Below, one piece after another: positions 8,522-16,146 of a stretch of 64,000 nt of DNA. Position 1 is the stretch's first letter, and each line of letters begins with the position of its first letter. Source of the DNA: Desulfobacteraceae bacterium (GTDB lineage: Bacteria; Desulfobacterota; Desulfobacteria; Desulfobacterales; Desulfosalsimonadaceae); assembly GCA_014237465.1 (NCBI GenBank), contig JABZFM010000015.1, forward strand, positions 1 to 64,000, written 5' to 3'. A program made the position numbers and the translations under genes. The notes beneath the pieces were generated by a model. It was not told where the DNA came from. It searched no databases and saw nothing but the letters and a program-made list of their open reading frames with translations.

Positions 8522-9085
8522 TTAATTGTATTTTGGTTTGAGCTTTAAAAGCAATACGTAATATCCAACCGATGCTGCTGCCCAGACTATCTGCATAAGC
8601 CATGTAATATTATGCCCATTGAATTGAAATATGACGGGGTTCCACCAGTACTGTATAAAAGCCCATCCATCATTAAGAGTGCTGGAAAGTTCAACAAGCA
8701 ATTCGGAGGCTTGTCCCCAAATCAGGAGTACTAACATTTCTGACCATCGGAAATGTTGAAAAAAAGGCTTGCGACATATTCTATATACCAGCCAAACGCC
8801 TGTCACGAAAATTAATCCATCCCACAAGGAATGGGATATCATGAATACCAGATAATGAGCAATCAACGGGCGGGTCCATGTAACAATAGGTACAGAAGTA
8901 GATTCGCCGCTCAGAACGAATATTGGAATTTCCCATGTTAATCCGACCAGGACTCCAATCCAGAAAAAGTGCCATACGAATTTTTCGATACGTCCGGTTT
9001 TATATAAAAAACAAAACAGGAACGGAGAAGAAAAACCGATCAGCAAATCAAGGTAATAATAAGCTTCTTTGAAAATTTCGAGCAT
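8522..9085 (-). CDS. Hypothetical multi-pass membrane protein
   Basis: 187 residues with about five or six hydrophobic segments and many Trp residues. No motif of a known transporter or enzyme was recognised. An AGGA ribosome site lies 5 bases before the ATG. It is transcribed in the same direction as, and about 100 bases upstream of, the PLP enzyme gene. The function is unknown. Confidence 0.65.
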   Translation of the reverse strand: MLEIFKEAYYYLDLLIGFSSPFLFCFLYKTGRIEKFVWHFFWIGVLVGLTWEIPIFVLSGESTSVPIVTWTRPLIAHYLVFMISHSLWDGLIFVTGVWLVYRICRKPFFQHFRWSEMLVLLIWGQASELLVELSSTLNDGWAFIQYWWNPVIFQFNGHNITWLMQIVWAAASVGYYVLLLKLKPKYN

Positions 9086-9223
9086 GTAATTCCTACTTAA
9101 ATTGAAATTGGCTATTGGATCACATAACGGCGGCGGTCAGTGAGGAGGAATGGGGCCATTACATTGATTTGTGATTAAAACCATTTTGAGTTTTGAAAAA
9201 GCGTTTAAACCAATAGCGCCACT

Positions 9224-10123
9224 TTACTTGTCAAAGGACGATAGCGCTCTTCTTGCGATCTCTTCACCCCATTCCTGAACAAAATGCCCGGCTTCAGAAT
9301 GTTCATATGGTTCGGGACAACTCCGTATGTCATTACGAAGTGCCTGCATCACCAGAGGACCAAGCACCGGGTCCTTCATGCCGACAGCCATAAATACCGG
9401 TCCCGTCCATTTATCGCATAGCCATTCGCGGGCGTTACGCGACAGCGCCGCACCGGGCGCATCCGGTCGACCAGGAACTATTTCTGGAAAACGGCGCACA
9501 CCGGCCTTGTACCGAATATCTGGAAATGGCGCTTCGTAAGCAGCACATTCTTTTTCCGACAGATGCGGACACGTTAGCTTCAGCAGCTGCCCGGCGGACA
9601 TATCAGGATTCTTACTGACCCAAGCGCGCCAATCGAGAAACCCTTTAGAAAGTTTAACGTCTCCGGTGCCGAGGGTTGTGTTCATGACCAGCAGTCGGGA
9701 AAACCTATCTGCCATGTCCATGGGCAAAGTGAGCCCAAGAATTCCGCCCCAGTCCTGGCAAACAAGGGTAATGTTCTTGAGATCTAAATATTCAATAAAC
9801 GCAATCAGCGCGTTACGATGAAAGTCAAAAGTATACGCAGCTTCGTCCACTGGCTTGTCCGAACGCCCGAAACCGAAAAAATCAGGGGCTACCACCCGAT
9901 TACCCGCAGCCGTGAAAATCGGGATCATCTTCCGGTAAAGGTAGCTCCACGTTGGTTCGCCGTGTAGGCACAGGAAGATATGGTTAGCATGTTGAGGGCC
10001 TTCATCCACGTAATGCATCCGCAAACCTTCAAAGCCTTTCAAATCATCGATGTAAACTGGATCATAAGGAAAACCCGGAAGATCGACAAATCGTTCTTCC
10101 GGAGTTCTTAATACTTCTGCCAT
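9224..10123 (-). CDS. Haloalkane dehalogenase, DhlA-like (HLD-I)
   Basis: A 299-residue alpha/beta hydrolase that hydrolyses carbon-halogen bonds. The nucleophile elbow VCQDWGG puts Asp at position 124 and the halide-binding Trp at 125, the same numbering as Xanthobacter DhlA as recalled. HGEPTWSYLYRKMIP supplies the oxyanion hole, Asp251 in GMKDPVLG is the acid and His280 in EAGHFVQEWGE is the base. The cap region is shorter than in DhlA and has W165 and W168 as candidates for the second halide-stabilising Trp. No signal peptide, so cytoplasmic. A strong AAAGGAGG site precedes the ATG. Chlorinated or brominated marine alkanes are plausible substrates; this is not provable here. Confidence 0.88.
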   Translation of the reverse strand: MAEVLRTPEERFVDLPGFPYDPVYIDDLKGFEGLRMHYVDEGPQHANHIFLCLHGEPTWSYLYRKMIPIFTAAGNRVVAPDFFGFGRSDKPVDEAAYTFDFHRNALIAFIEYLDLKNITLVCQDWGGILGLTLPMDMADRFSRLLVMNTTLGTGDVKLSKGFLDWRAWVSKNPDMSAGQLLKLTCPHLSEKECAAYEAPFPDIRYKAGVRRFPEIVPGRPDAPGAALSRNAREWLCDKWTGPVFMAVGMKDPVLGPLVMQALRNDIRSCPEPYEHSEAGHFVQEWGEEIARRALSSFDK

Positions 10124-10329
10124 GGTAACGCCTCCTTTTAAGATGTGAACGTCCTGCGTGAGTCAGCTTGGTGGGTGAGACGAACTTACACAAAAATAAT
10201 AAACTTTCGGCTACCGAAAACGTAGGAAAAAGCGCTACCCATCAAGCCGGTCTCTACGCAATTGTTAAAAATTGTTTCTCCCATATCTGAAAAGGCAAAT
10301 AGACAACATCTGAAATAACTGTCTTATAT

Positions 10330-10608
10330 CTATTGTTCACTGGTTTTTAAAAATTCCAGGATTATGGGATTAACACGATCACTACATTCCTGATGGGAGT
10401 TGTGACCGCAATTTTGTAATGTAACTAAACGTGAATTGATAATTTTCTCGTGAAGTCCGGAAGCATTCTCAAGAGGAAGCCATTCGTCCTGTTCCCCCCA
10501 TATTATCAGCAAAGGCATTGAGGTCTGGTGATAGTTTTTTGACATGCGATCAAACTCAGAAGAAAAGCACTGATTTGATAATGAAGCCGGACTATTTGAA
10601 ATAACTAC
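10330..10608 (-). pseudogene. C-terminal relic of an alpha/beta hydrolase
   Basis: Only the last quarter of an alpha/beta hydrolase is present: MPLLIIWGEQDEWLPLENA (acid-residue region) and LQNCGHNSHQE (catalytic His region). The frame stays open upstream to a TAG at 10609-10611, giving a little cap-like sequence but no nucleophile elbow. A Met at 10545 could start a 71-residue peptide, but no ribosome site is evident. It is best read as the remnant of a deleted gene next to the dehalogenase. Confidence 0.7.
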
Positions 10609-10968
10609 CTATTTTCAGATAGATAACCAGAAAACAGACTTGAAATAGACGGCCGATTTTATATCATTGCACGCAGCCGAAGGCCAAGTTGAAGGGCGGG
10701 CTTTCTTTTGCTACGTTTCTTTACCCGCCCAAAAAAAGTAGAAAGTAAGTAGGCACCCATTAAAAAATATATCAGCTGGATAACGTTAATTACACAAACT
10801 GACTTCTCTTTAACCGCTATTTCGTTTTTGGTGGATTACGCTTCGCTAATCCACCCTACGGTCCGGCAGCAATAATAAAATCAGGTCTACATTCCTGACA
10901 GCATAAAATAAAAATTGAAAACCTGCCCCTCCTATGTCAACGCACAATTCAAGACACTATGCTTCCTC
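10609..10968. other. Non-coding stretch with dispersed repeats
   Basis: About 360 bases without a gene. It contains a segment with GGGCGGGCTTTC and TTACCCGCCC arms near 10695-10733, and a hairpin with arms GGTGGATTA (10830-10838) and TAATCCACC (10847-10855). Both resemble dispersed bacterial palindromic repeats. Nothing else was seen. Confidence 0.6.
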
Positions 10969-11808
10969 TCACCGACCCTTTTTACGCTGGCCAAATCCCA
11001 AAGCGAGCGCTCCGCCTGTTTTTCGGCAGGTATCCACACAATCGCCGCAATTGGTACACTCTGCTTCGATTCTGCTATTTAAGCGCCTGGGGTCCAGATC
11101 AAGGGAACAGGCTTTTTGGCATGGACATGGCGCCTTGCTTCCAACACACTTTTCTTTTTCGAAAACGACTTTAAGCCGAAAGGGGTTGAACTGCTTGGCA
11201 ACAATCAGAAGAACGGATTGCGGACAAATCCAGCGGCACCACAAACGGGTACGAAATAAAAATTCCACCAGCAAAATTGTCCCGATAAACCAGATTACAG
11301 CGGACAAATATTTTTGAATAAAAAAATACTGAAAAATATTCGAATACTGAAACGGCAGGGACATCAGGTTTAAAACCGGTGAACTGCAAAAACCGCATAC
11401 AAACAAAAAGCCTGCGCAAAAAACAACCGCTTTAACCGCAAACCCGTTTTTGAAAATTTTACAAAGGCTGGATTTCCAGGGCCAAACCCGGCAAGCGAGA
11501 CTATTGACCAGTTCCGACAACAATCCAAAGGGACAAATCCAGGAGCAGAAAACAGTCCCCAGACAAAATGCAATAACCAAAACCATACCGGCGCTGATCA
11601 AGAGCCCGACCGGTAGATACTGGTTCTTAACGATCACCTGTAAAACAGCGAGGGGGTCTGAAAATGTCAAACTGCCGACATGGATGTTTAAAAAATTCCC
11701 CCAGATAAAACTGAACCCTTCGGCGTTCAGTATGGGAAGCATAATAAAAAAAACAGCGACACCTGTTTGTATTGTTCGCCGCCAAATGCGAATATCAATT
11801 TTCTTCAT
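10969..11808 (-). CDS. NapH/CcoG-type 4Fe-4S membrane protein
   Basis: 279 residues with about four membrane segments, and the family signatures CSWICPFG and CRWICPQS in cytoplasm-facing loops. A C-terminal ferredoxin-like part (CVGSKAPCPCQKAC and CTNCGDCVDTCRKTGGAL) follows. Such proteins relay electrons between the membrane pool and other redox proteins. GGAGG lies 8 bases before the ATG. It follows the small SEC-C gene by 30 bases, in the same orientation. It is shorter than, and not a copy of, the fused protein at 1.2 kb. Confidence 0.78.
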   Translation of the reverse strand: MKKIDIRIWRRTIQTGVAVFFIMLPILNAEGFSFIWGNFLNIHVGSLTFSDPLAVLQVIVKNQYLPVGLLISAGMVLVIAFCLGTVFCSWICPFGLLSELVNSLACRVWPWKSSLCKIFKNGFAVKAVVFCAGFLFVCGFCSSPVLNLMSLPFQYSNIFQYFFIQKYLSAVIWFIGTILLVEFLFRTRLWCRWICPQSVLLIVAKQFNPFRLKVVFEKEKCVGSKAPCPCQKACSLDLDPRRLNSRIEAECTNCGDCVDTCRKTGGALALGFGQRKKGR

Positions 11809-11838
11809 CCAGTGCCTCCGGCACCGGTTTTATCGACG

Positions 11839-12012
11839 TCACGAACTGACACTGCAAGTTGATGCCCGCAAACGCGATTGTCTCTTCATATCCGATTCCA
11901 AATGACACTTTTTATATTTTTTCCCGCTTCCGCACCAGCATAGATCGTTACGTCCCAGCTTGGGAATGGTCTCGGGCTGCTTCACGCCGAATAATTTATT
12001 TAAAATTCCCAT
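11839..12012 (-). CDS. Small SEC-C motif protein
   Basis: A 57-residue protein, translated by hand: an N-terminal [10 protein letters not shown] segment and then the SEC-C metal-binding signature [17 protein letters not shown] (the C-x-C-x8-CH pattern that binds zinc in SecA and many small proteins). AAGGGAG lies 4-5 bases before the ATG. The stop is 30 bases before the NapH-type gene, so the two are likely co-transcribed. Its role is unknown; SEC-C tails serve as protein-binding or metal-binding modules. It is easily missed by length cut-offs. Confidence 0.8.
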   Translation of the reverse strand: MGILNKLFGVKQPETIPKLGRNDLCWCGSGKKYKKCHLESDMKRQSRLRASTCSVSS

Positions 12013-12054
12013 AATCTCCCTTACAAATCAAATGCGAAATTTACGTGTCCGGGT

Positions 12055-12435
12055 TTATTCGCTTTGTTGAGCGTTACTATCCCATGTTCGATTACCAGTA
12101 GTTACAAATGGTATAAGACAGGGGATTACCCAAAAAAAAGATGTCCATTTCAATCCAATGCTGTCCAACCCACCATAAAGATAAATACACAAAAAAATAG
12201 AAATAAAAAACAATAAATAAATTGGTAACATTAATTTCCAGTATTTTGTATGTGGATGTCTCCAGGGAGCCGTCGCAACAATGGTTGTAATCGCGACAAT
12301 AAATACCATTATTCCTATCATTCCATTGCTAATTTTGTTTTGAAATACCCAGACGATAGATAGCAGCCCCAACCAAATAAAACCACCGGACCATCCACCG
12401 ATCCAACCCATTTTTTCGCCTTTGCGATTCATCAT
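12055..12435 (-). CDS. Small hypothetical membrane protein
   Basis: 126 residues with three to four hydrophobic segments (GGFIWLGLLSIVWVF, MIGIMVFIVAITTIV, LPIYLLFFISIFLCIYLY, SFFWVIPCLIPFV). No family was recognised. Its ATG is one base after the TAA of the flavin reductase/arsenate reductase fusion, so translation is coupled. A link with arsenate or oxidant stress would be guesswork. Confidence 0.65.
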   Translation of the reverse strand: MMNRKGEKMGWIGGWSGGFIWLGLLSIVWVFQNKISNGMIGIMVFIVAITTIVATAPWRHPHTKYWKLMLPIYLLFFISIFLCIYLYGGLDSIGLKWTSFFWVIPCLIPFVTTGNRTWDSNAQQSE

Positions 12436-12436
12436 T

Positions 12437-13408
12437 TTATCCTTGGCTGTCGATTAAATGCTTCACCCTTTTTTCAATTTCATCACGAACATCTCTTACA
12501 AATTCAATGGGCTTGCCGGACGGATCCGGCAAATCCCAGTCTTCATATTCTACTCCGGGAATAAACGGGCATTCTTCACCGCATCCCATGGTGATAATCA
12601 TATCCGGTTTTGTTACAGATACAACATCATCAATTGATCGTGGATTTCGAAACGCCACATCGATTCCGGATTCCCGCATAGTTTCTTCCATGACTGGATT
12701 AATTTTTTCCGCAGGACGGGTTCCTGCGCTTAACGCATCAATTTTTCCTCCGGCATGATACCGGGCAAAGGCCCTGGCCATCTGGCTCCGGCCGGCATTC
12801 TCCCGGCAGGCAAACAATATTTTTTTTCTGGTTAGAAATGGGACAAGGCGATCCACTTCCTTTTTTATATCTTCCATCACGGTTTCATGCTTTTCCATAT
12901 CGCCAAAATCTTCAATCCGACGATAGGTAAGTTTTCCGTGAAAGTCCGCACCAATTGCATCAAAAAAATATTTGGCTGTTAAAATCATCCCTTCAAACAG
13001 GTTCTTTCCACTGGTCGCCCCGACAGCCAGTAAAATCCCCTTTCGATCCGGACGACCGGGATCGGTCAGGCCCAGTTTGTATTTTCGTGACCAGAGGGTC
13101 TGGCTTCTGTCAATTAATGCTTTCAACTGGGCGGTGGCATTGTAAAAGTAGATGGGTGTTGCAGCTACAACCACATCTGCCCGACGGATCAGTCCAAAAA
13201 TTTCTTTGGTCATGTCATCATCTTTGATGGAGCAGAACCCTTTTCTTTCACAATTCGCGCACCCGATACAGGGTTTAATGTTTTTATCCGGCACATGAAT
13301 CGCAAGTGTTTCCGCACCTCTTTTTTGGGCCTCATCCAAAAAAGCAGACAGCAGATAATTAGTGTTTCCTTTTTTCCGCGGACTTCCCTGTAGGCCCAGT
13401 ACGAACAT
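12437..13408 (-). CDS. NAD(P)H-dependent FMN reductase fused to an arsenate reductase/LMW phosphatase domain
   Basis: 323 residues. Residues 1 to about 185 form a flavodoxin-fold reductase (LQGSPRKKGNTNYLL at the phosphate site, CIGCANCERKGFC, ATPIYFYNATAQLK). From about residue 190 a low-molecular-weight phosphatase/arsenate reductase domain follows with CRENAGRSQMA (the Cx5R loop), SAGTRP and the late DPSG acid loop (DWDLPDPSGK). The fusion suggests flavin-driven reduction coupled to arsenate or another oxyanion. The start at 13408 is set by AAAGGAG 7 bases upstream; longer frames run into the repeat element at 13420. Confidence 0.85.
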   Translation of the reverse strand: MFVLGLQGSPRKKGNTNYLLSAFLDEAQKRGAETLAIHVPDKNIKPCIGCANCERKGFCSIKDDDMTKEIFGLIRRADVVVAATPIYFYNATAQLKALIDRSQTLWSRKYKLGLTDPGRPDRKGILLAVGATSGKNLFEGMILTAKYFFDAIGADFHGKLTYRRIEDFGDMEKHETVMEDIKKEVDRLVPFLTRKKILFACRENAGRSQMARAFARYHAGGKIDALSAGTRPAEKINPVMEETMRESGIDVAFRNPRSIDDVVSVTKPDMIITMGCGEECPFIPGVEYEDWDLPDPSGKPIEFVRDVRDEIEKRVKHLIDSQG

Positions 13409-13419
13409 AATAAACTCCT

Positions 13420-13545
13420 TTGATGGCTTCGTAAAAAGTCCAACTTCTGCGTTGCGCTGCATCCTTCGTTTCTTCATAGTACGAAAAGTACGAATCATCA
13501 CTCAGGATTTGCGCGCCTTGAATTTGGAACTTTTTTCTTTGCCAT
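13420..13545. mobile_element. MITE-like element, TTGATGG/AAAAAGTC family
   Basis: About 125 bases with imperfect terminal inverted repeats (left TTGATGGCTTCGTAAAAAGT, right TTGGAACTTTTTTCTTTGCCAT read on the plus strand in two parts). It is roughly 90 percent identical by eye, in inverted orientation, to 30118-30241. It sits just 5' of the flavin reductase/arsenate reductase gene and probably overlaps its leader. Confidence 0.7.
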
Positions 13546-13620
13546 TACAAATCGACTTTTATGAAACTGTCAAAAATTAATTTAACTGGTTGTCCATTTT
13601 AGTTAAGTTGCACTCAAAAT

Positions 13621-13688
13621 CCCCCTAAATCCCCCTTCAAAAAGGGGGACTTTAAGCTCCTCTCTTTATCAAAGAGGGGTTGGGGGAG
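13621..13688. repeat. CCCCCTAAATCCCCC-type dispersed repeat
   Basis: CCCCCTAAATCCCCCTTC, AAAAAGGGGGA, then AAGAGGGGTTGGGGGAG: nested inverted repeats able to form one or two hairpins. The same motif type is widespread in bacterial intergenic DNA. It lies between the HEAT-like gene end and the element at 13420. Confidence 0.6.
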
Positions 13689-13752
13689 ATTTATTTATAA
13701 AAAATCGGCTGCATGTTACGAAAACTTAATCAAAGCAGATAACCATAATAAT

Positions 13753-14445
13753 TTACTTTTCTTTCCATATTTTGACCAACGCCTCTTTTGCCAGTAAACC
13801 GACTGTCACCGGTTTGAGCTGAAGGTCAGAGAAAAATAAAATCTGCGCCTTGTCTTGGGTCAGACACTCAAGGGCTGCTGCGGCCGTCAGGCTTTTTAAG
13901 TTACCCAGCGCCCAGGCGGCATACCCGCGATGAATCGCATCTCCTGATTCAAGAAAAGGAAGCAGAAATGAATCCGTTTCTGTTAATTTTTCCGGATACA
14001 CCTCTGCCAGCCGGCCGATACACCAGACAACACCCCGCTGGAGCATTTCGTATTCCAGAAAATTTTCATCCGGCCGGATATATGACCGGAGTATACTGGA
14101 AAATTCATCCGCCAGCCCGGGGTGAAGCGCCATGATTTCTCCCATGGCCTCGGCAGACCCCCAGCCGATACCGCCGGACTCATCGTTTAAATTCCACATT
14201 AAGCGGCGCATGATAACGCGGGCCGATTCCATGTTTTCATCGGCAAGCCTGGAGACAACACGCCCCATGGCGGCAATTGACCGCCATTTTATGATTTCCT
14301 CTTTGCTGTAAAAAAAGGAGAATAAAAAATTCACGCTCAGACGGGGCGGATATTGAAAGATGGCTTGAAGGGATGTTTCAAAATCTTCTGCCTGCAACAG
14401 CGCTTTGATGTGTTTCTTTACCCGTCTGCCTTTTAATTCCACCAC
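13753..14445 (-). CDS. HEAT-like repeat protein of the DVU0298 type
   Basis: A 230-residue all-helical protein with HEAT-like units (WRSIAAMGRVVSRLAD, GWGSAEAMGEIMALHP, RGVVWCIGRLAEVYPEKL, HRGYAAWALGNLK). It resembles a conserved protein of sulfate reducers known as the DVU0298 family, recalled and not searched. The start is one of two consecutive GTG codons (14445 or 14442), right behind CAGGAGT. It begins 13 bases after the stop of the octahaem cytochrome gene, so it is probably co-transcribed and perhaps a scaffold or sensor for that system. Confidence 0.7.
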   Translation of the reverse strand: MVELKGRRVKKHIKALLQAEDFETSLQAIFQYPPRLSVNFLFSFFYSKEEIIKWRSIAAMGRVVSRLADENMESARVIMRRLMWNLNDESGGIGWGSAEAMGEIMALHPGLADEFSSILRSYIRPDENFLEYEMLQRGVVWCIGRLAEVYPEKLTETDSFLLPFLESGDAIHRGYAAWALGNLKSLTAAAALECLTQDKAQILFFSDLQLKPVTVGLLAKEALVKIWKEK

Positions 14446-14458
14446 ACTCCTGCGCAGA

Positions 14459-15760
14459 TCATTTGGATTCTTTTTTTGCGTGCAGCTTTCGTAAAGTATC
14501 TGCCAGTTCTTCTATTTCACCCAGGTCCTTTGTCATCATGGCCCAGCCGTACCAGTACGCATAATCCGGGTTAACATGAAAGCATCCCTGGTAAGTACGC
14601 ATGCGATGCTTCATATACATCTGGAAAAGGACCTGGTCGATATGGGACATATGATCCAGGCTTTTTCCGTTGGTGCGCAAAAAATACATGAAATCCGGAT
14701 ATGCATATTCATATTCAGCCGGTTTTTTGATGATCCCGTCCGCATAAAGCGCGGCGACAATATTAATTGCTTTTGCCATCAGGCGGTCTGCCTTTTGCAA
14801 CAGGTCATCGCCCATTTTTAACTGGGTTGCTCCGTATGTTTTTGAATGGCACTGGCCGCAGGTTTTGATCATCTTATTGCGTTCATTCTGCCAGTCTTCT
14901 TCGGTCAGGCGGGCCATATCCAGCTCTTTGATCACTTCCAGGCGTTTGGTGGGTTCACCTGTTTTGGGATTCAGCACCCCGAGAGCCTTTAAAATGGTTG
15001 TGCGGTCTTCTGCCCATTGTTTGTCTTCCGGCATTGGCAGCCGGACGCCGAAAAACCCCCATGCGGTCCTGTTGGTATGGGTGCCGTTGGGGAGATGACA
15101 ATCCTGGCATGTCGGGGCAGTAGCATTTTCCGGCAGGCGGCCCTGCTCTTTCGCAAACCAGCGGGTGCCGTGCTTGGCACTGCTCCACATCTCCCACTGG
15201 GGATGGTCATATCCCATGTGGCACTGCTGGCAGGCCCTGGGGTCCTGGGCCTCGGATTTGGCAAACGTATGCCGGGTGTGGCACTCATCGCAGGAATTAT
15301 TTTGATACCGGTATCCCTTTTCACTAAGCGCCTGTTTCTCAGAATCGGTCTTTACGCCCATATTATGGCACCCGCCGCACCCGCGCCCGCCTTCCATGAG
15401 TTCATCCGGTTCCAGATGCGTCACCGGCATGGCGTTCATGGACTTCCAGCCATGATTGTGCTTGCCTTTTTGAAACTGTTCAAACTGATCATAGTGGCAG
15501 TCACCGCACACACTTTCATCCGGCATCACGGCAAGATTAGCGTTTTTTACGCTCTGGTGTTCCGTGCCGTGACAGACCGAGCAGTCAACCCCTATCTCCG
15601 CATGGGTGCTGGTTTCCCAGTCAGTCACATGGCCGGGGGTGACTCTTCGATGACATTTGATGCAGTTGATTTCTTCTTCAGCAGCAATGCAATTTTCCAC
15701 GGCAACAATCAGGGTCCCCAAAACAAGGATTATTGAAACGACAACCGGCATCAATTTCAT
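14459..15760 (-). CDS. Octahaem HAO-family multihaem cytochrome c
   Basis: 433 residues from ATG at 15760 (AAGGAAGG 7 bases upstream). An N-terminal hydrophobic signal is followed by eight CxxCH haem sites: CIKCH, CSVCH, CGDCH, CGGCH, CDECH, CQQCH, CQDCH and CGQCH. The C-terminal motif MRTYQGCFHVNPDYAYWYGWA is typical of the hydroxylamine-oxidoreductase superfamily, including the reductive forms in non-nitrifiers that act on nitrite or hydroxylamine. It should be periplasmic. The ferredoxin upstream and the HEAT-like gene downstream appear to be in the same operon. Whether it reduces nitrogen oxides or serves nitrosative defence cannot be told from sequence. Confidence 0.85.
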   Translation of the reverse strand: MKLMPVVVSIILVLGTLIVAVENCIAAEEEINCIKCHRRVTPGHVTDWETSTHAEIGVDCSVCHGTEHQSVKNANLAVMPDESVCGDCHYDQFEQFQKGKHNHGWKSMNAMPVTHLEPDELMEGGRGCGGCHNMGVKTDSEKQALSEKGYRYQNNSCDECHTRHTFAKSEAQDPRACQQCHMGYDHPQWEMWSSAKHGTRWFAKEQGRLPENATAPTCQDCHLPNGTHTNRTAWGFFGVRLPMPEDKQWAEDRTTILKALGVLNPKTGEPTKRLEVIKELDMARLTEEDWQNERNKMIKTCGQCHSKTYGATQLKMGDDLLQKADRLMAKAINIVAALYADGIIKKPAEYEYAYPDFMYFLRTNGKSLDHMSHIDQVLFQMYMKHRMRTYQGCFHVNPDYAYWYGWAMMTKDLGEIEELADTLRKLHAKKESK

Positions 15761-15774
15761 GAAATTTCCTTCCT

Positions 15775-15966
15775 TTAAATTTCTTCCCACATGATACAGT
15801 CAGCAGGACAGTTTCTGATGGCATCATCCACCTCTTCTTCAGGATATTCATCAAGATCTAATACCCGAACATACCCGAGATCGCTTATGTGGAATACGGA
15901 CGGGCTGACTTCCTCACAAATCCCGCATAAAATACAGTCACTGAGTTCCACAACCGGAATTTTCAT
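15775..15966 (-). CDS. Single-cluster ferredoxin
   Basis: A 63-residue acidic ferredoxin. Cysteines in C11-x2-C14-x2-C17, plus the later NCPADC pair, fit a single 4Fe-4S (or 3Fe-4S) cluster, with family-typical ASPSVF-like (here VSPSVF) and CP elements. It is cytoplasmic and a small electron carrier. It precedes the octahaem cytochrome gene by 14 bases; since that enzyme is exported, the ferredoxin is not its direct partner. The ribosome site is weak (GGGTAA). Confidence 0.82.
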   Translation of the reverse strand: MKIPVVELSDCILCGICEEVSPSVFHISDLGYVRVLDLDEYPEEEVDDAIRNCPADCIMWEEI

Positions 15967-15979
15967 TGATAGTTACCCG

Positions 15980-16146
15980 TCGTTCACGTAACTTCTCAAT
16001 AAGGCGTTTTTGTCGGGTTACGTCCGGCATTCAACCTTGTGTGTGCTGTACTGTTTTCTACTATGTTTCTCGGGGGGTTGAGTGCCGGACTAACCCGACC
16101 TACGAATGTTCCTCTGCCCAGACTTATTGAGAAGTTACTCGTTCAC
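15980..16146. mobile_element. MITE-like element with perfect 16-bp inverted ends and 8-bp duplication
   Basis: GTAACTTCTCAATAAG (15988-16003) and its exact reverse complement (16123-16138) bound the element. TCGTTCAC stands directly outside both ends (15980-15987, 16139-16146). The interior has a GTCGGGTTACGTCCGGCATTC arm paired with GAGTGCCGGACTAACCCGAC. The FprA stop codon TAA (16135-16137) is part of the right terminal repeat. No coding sequence is present. Insertion by a transposase acting in trans is inferred. Confidence 0.75.

Noticed and set aside
13420-13545. Extension of the flavin reductase/arsenate reductase gene to 13501
   Set aside because: The extra N-terminus is translated repeat-element sequence; the ribosome site supports 13408.
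15017-15736. 239-codon open frame opposite the octahaem cytochrome
   Set aside because: Complement of a gene with eight haem motifs and a signal peptide; the opposite frame has no motif or ribosome site.
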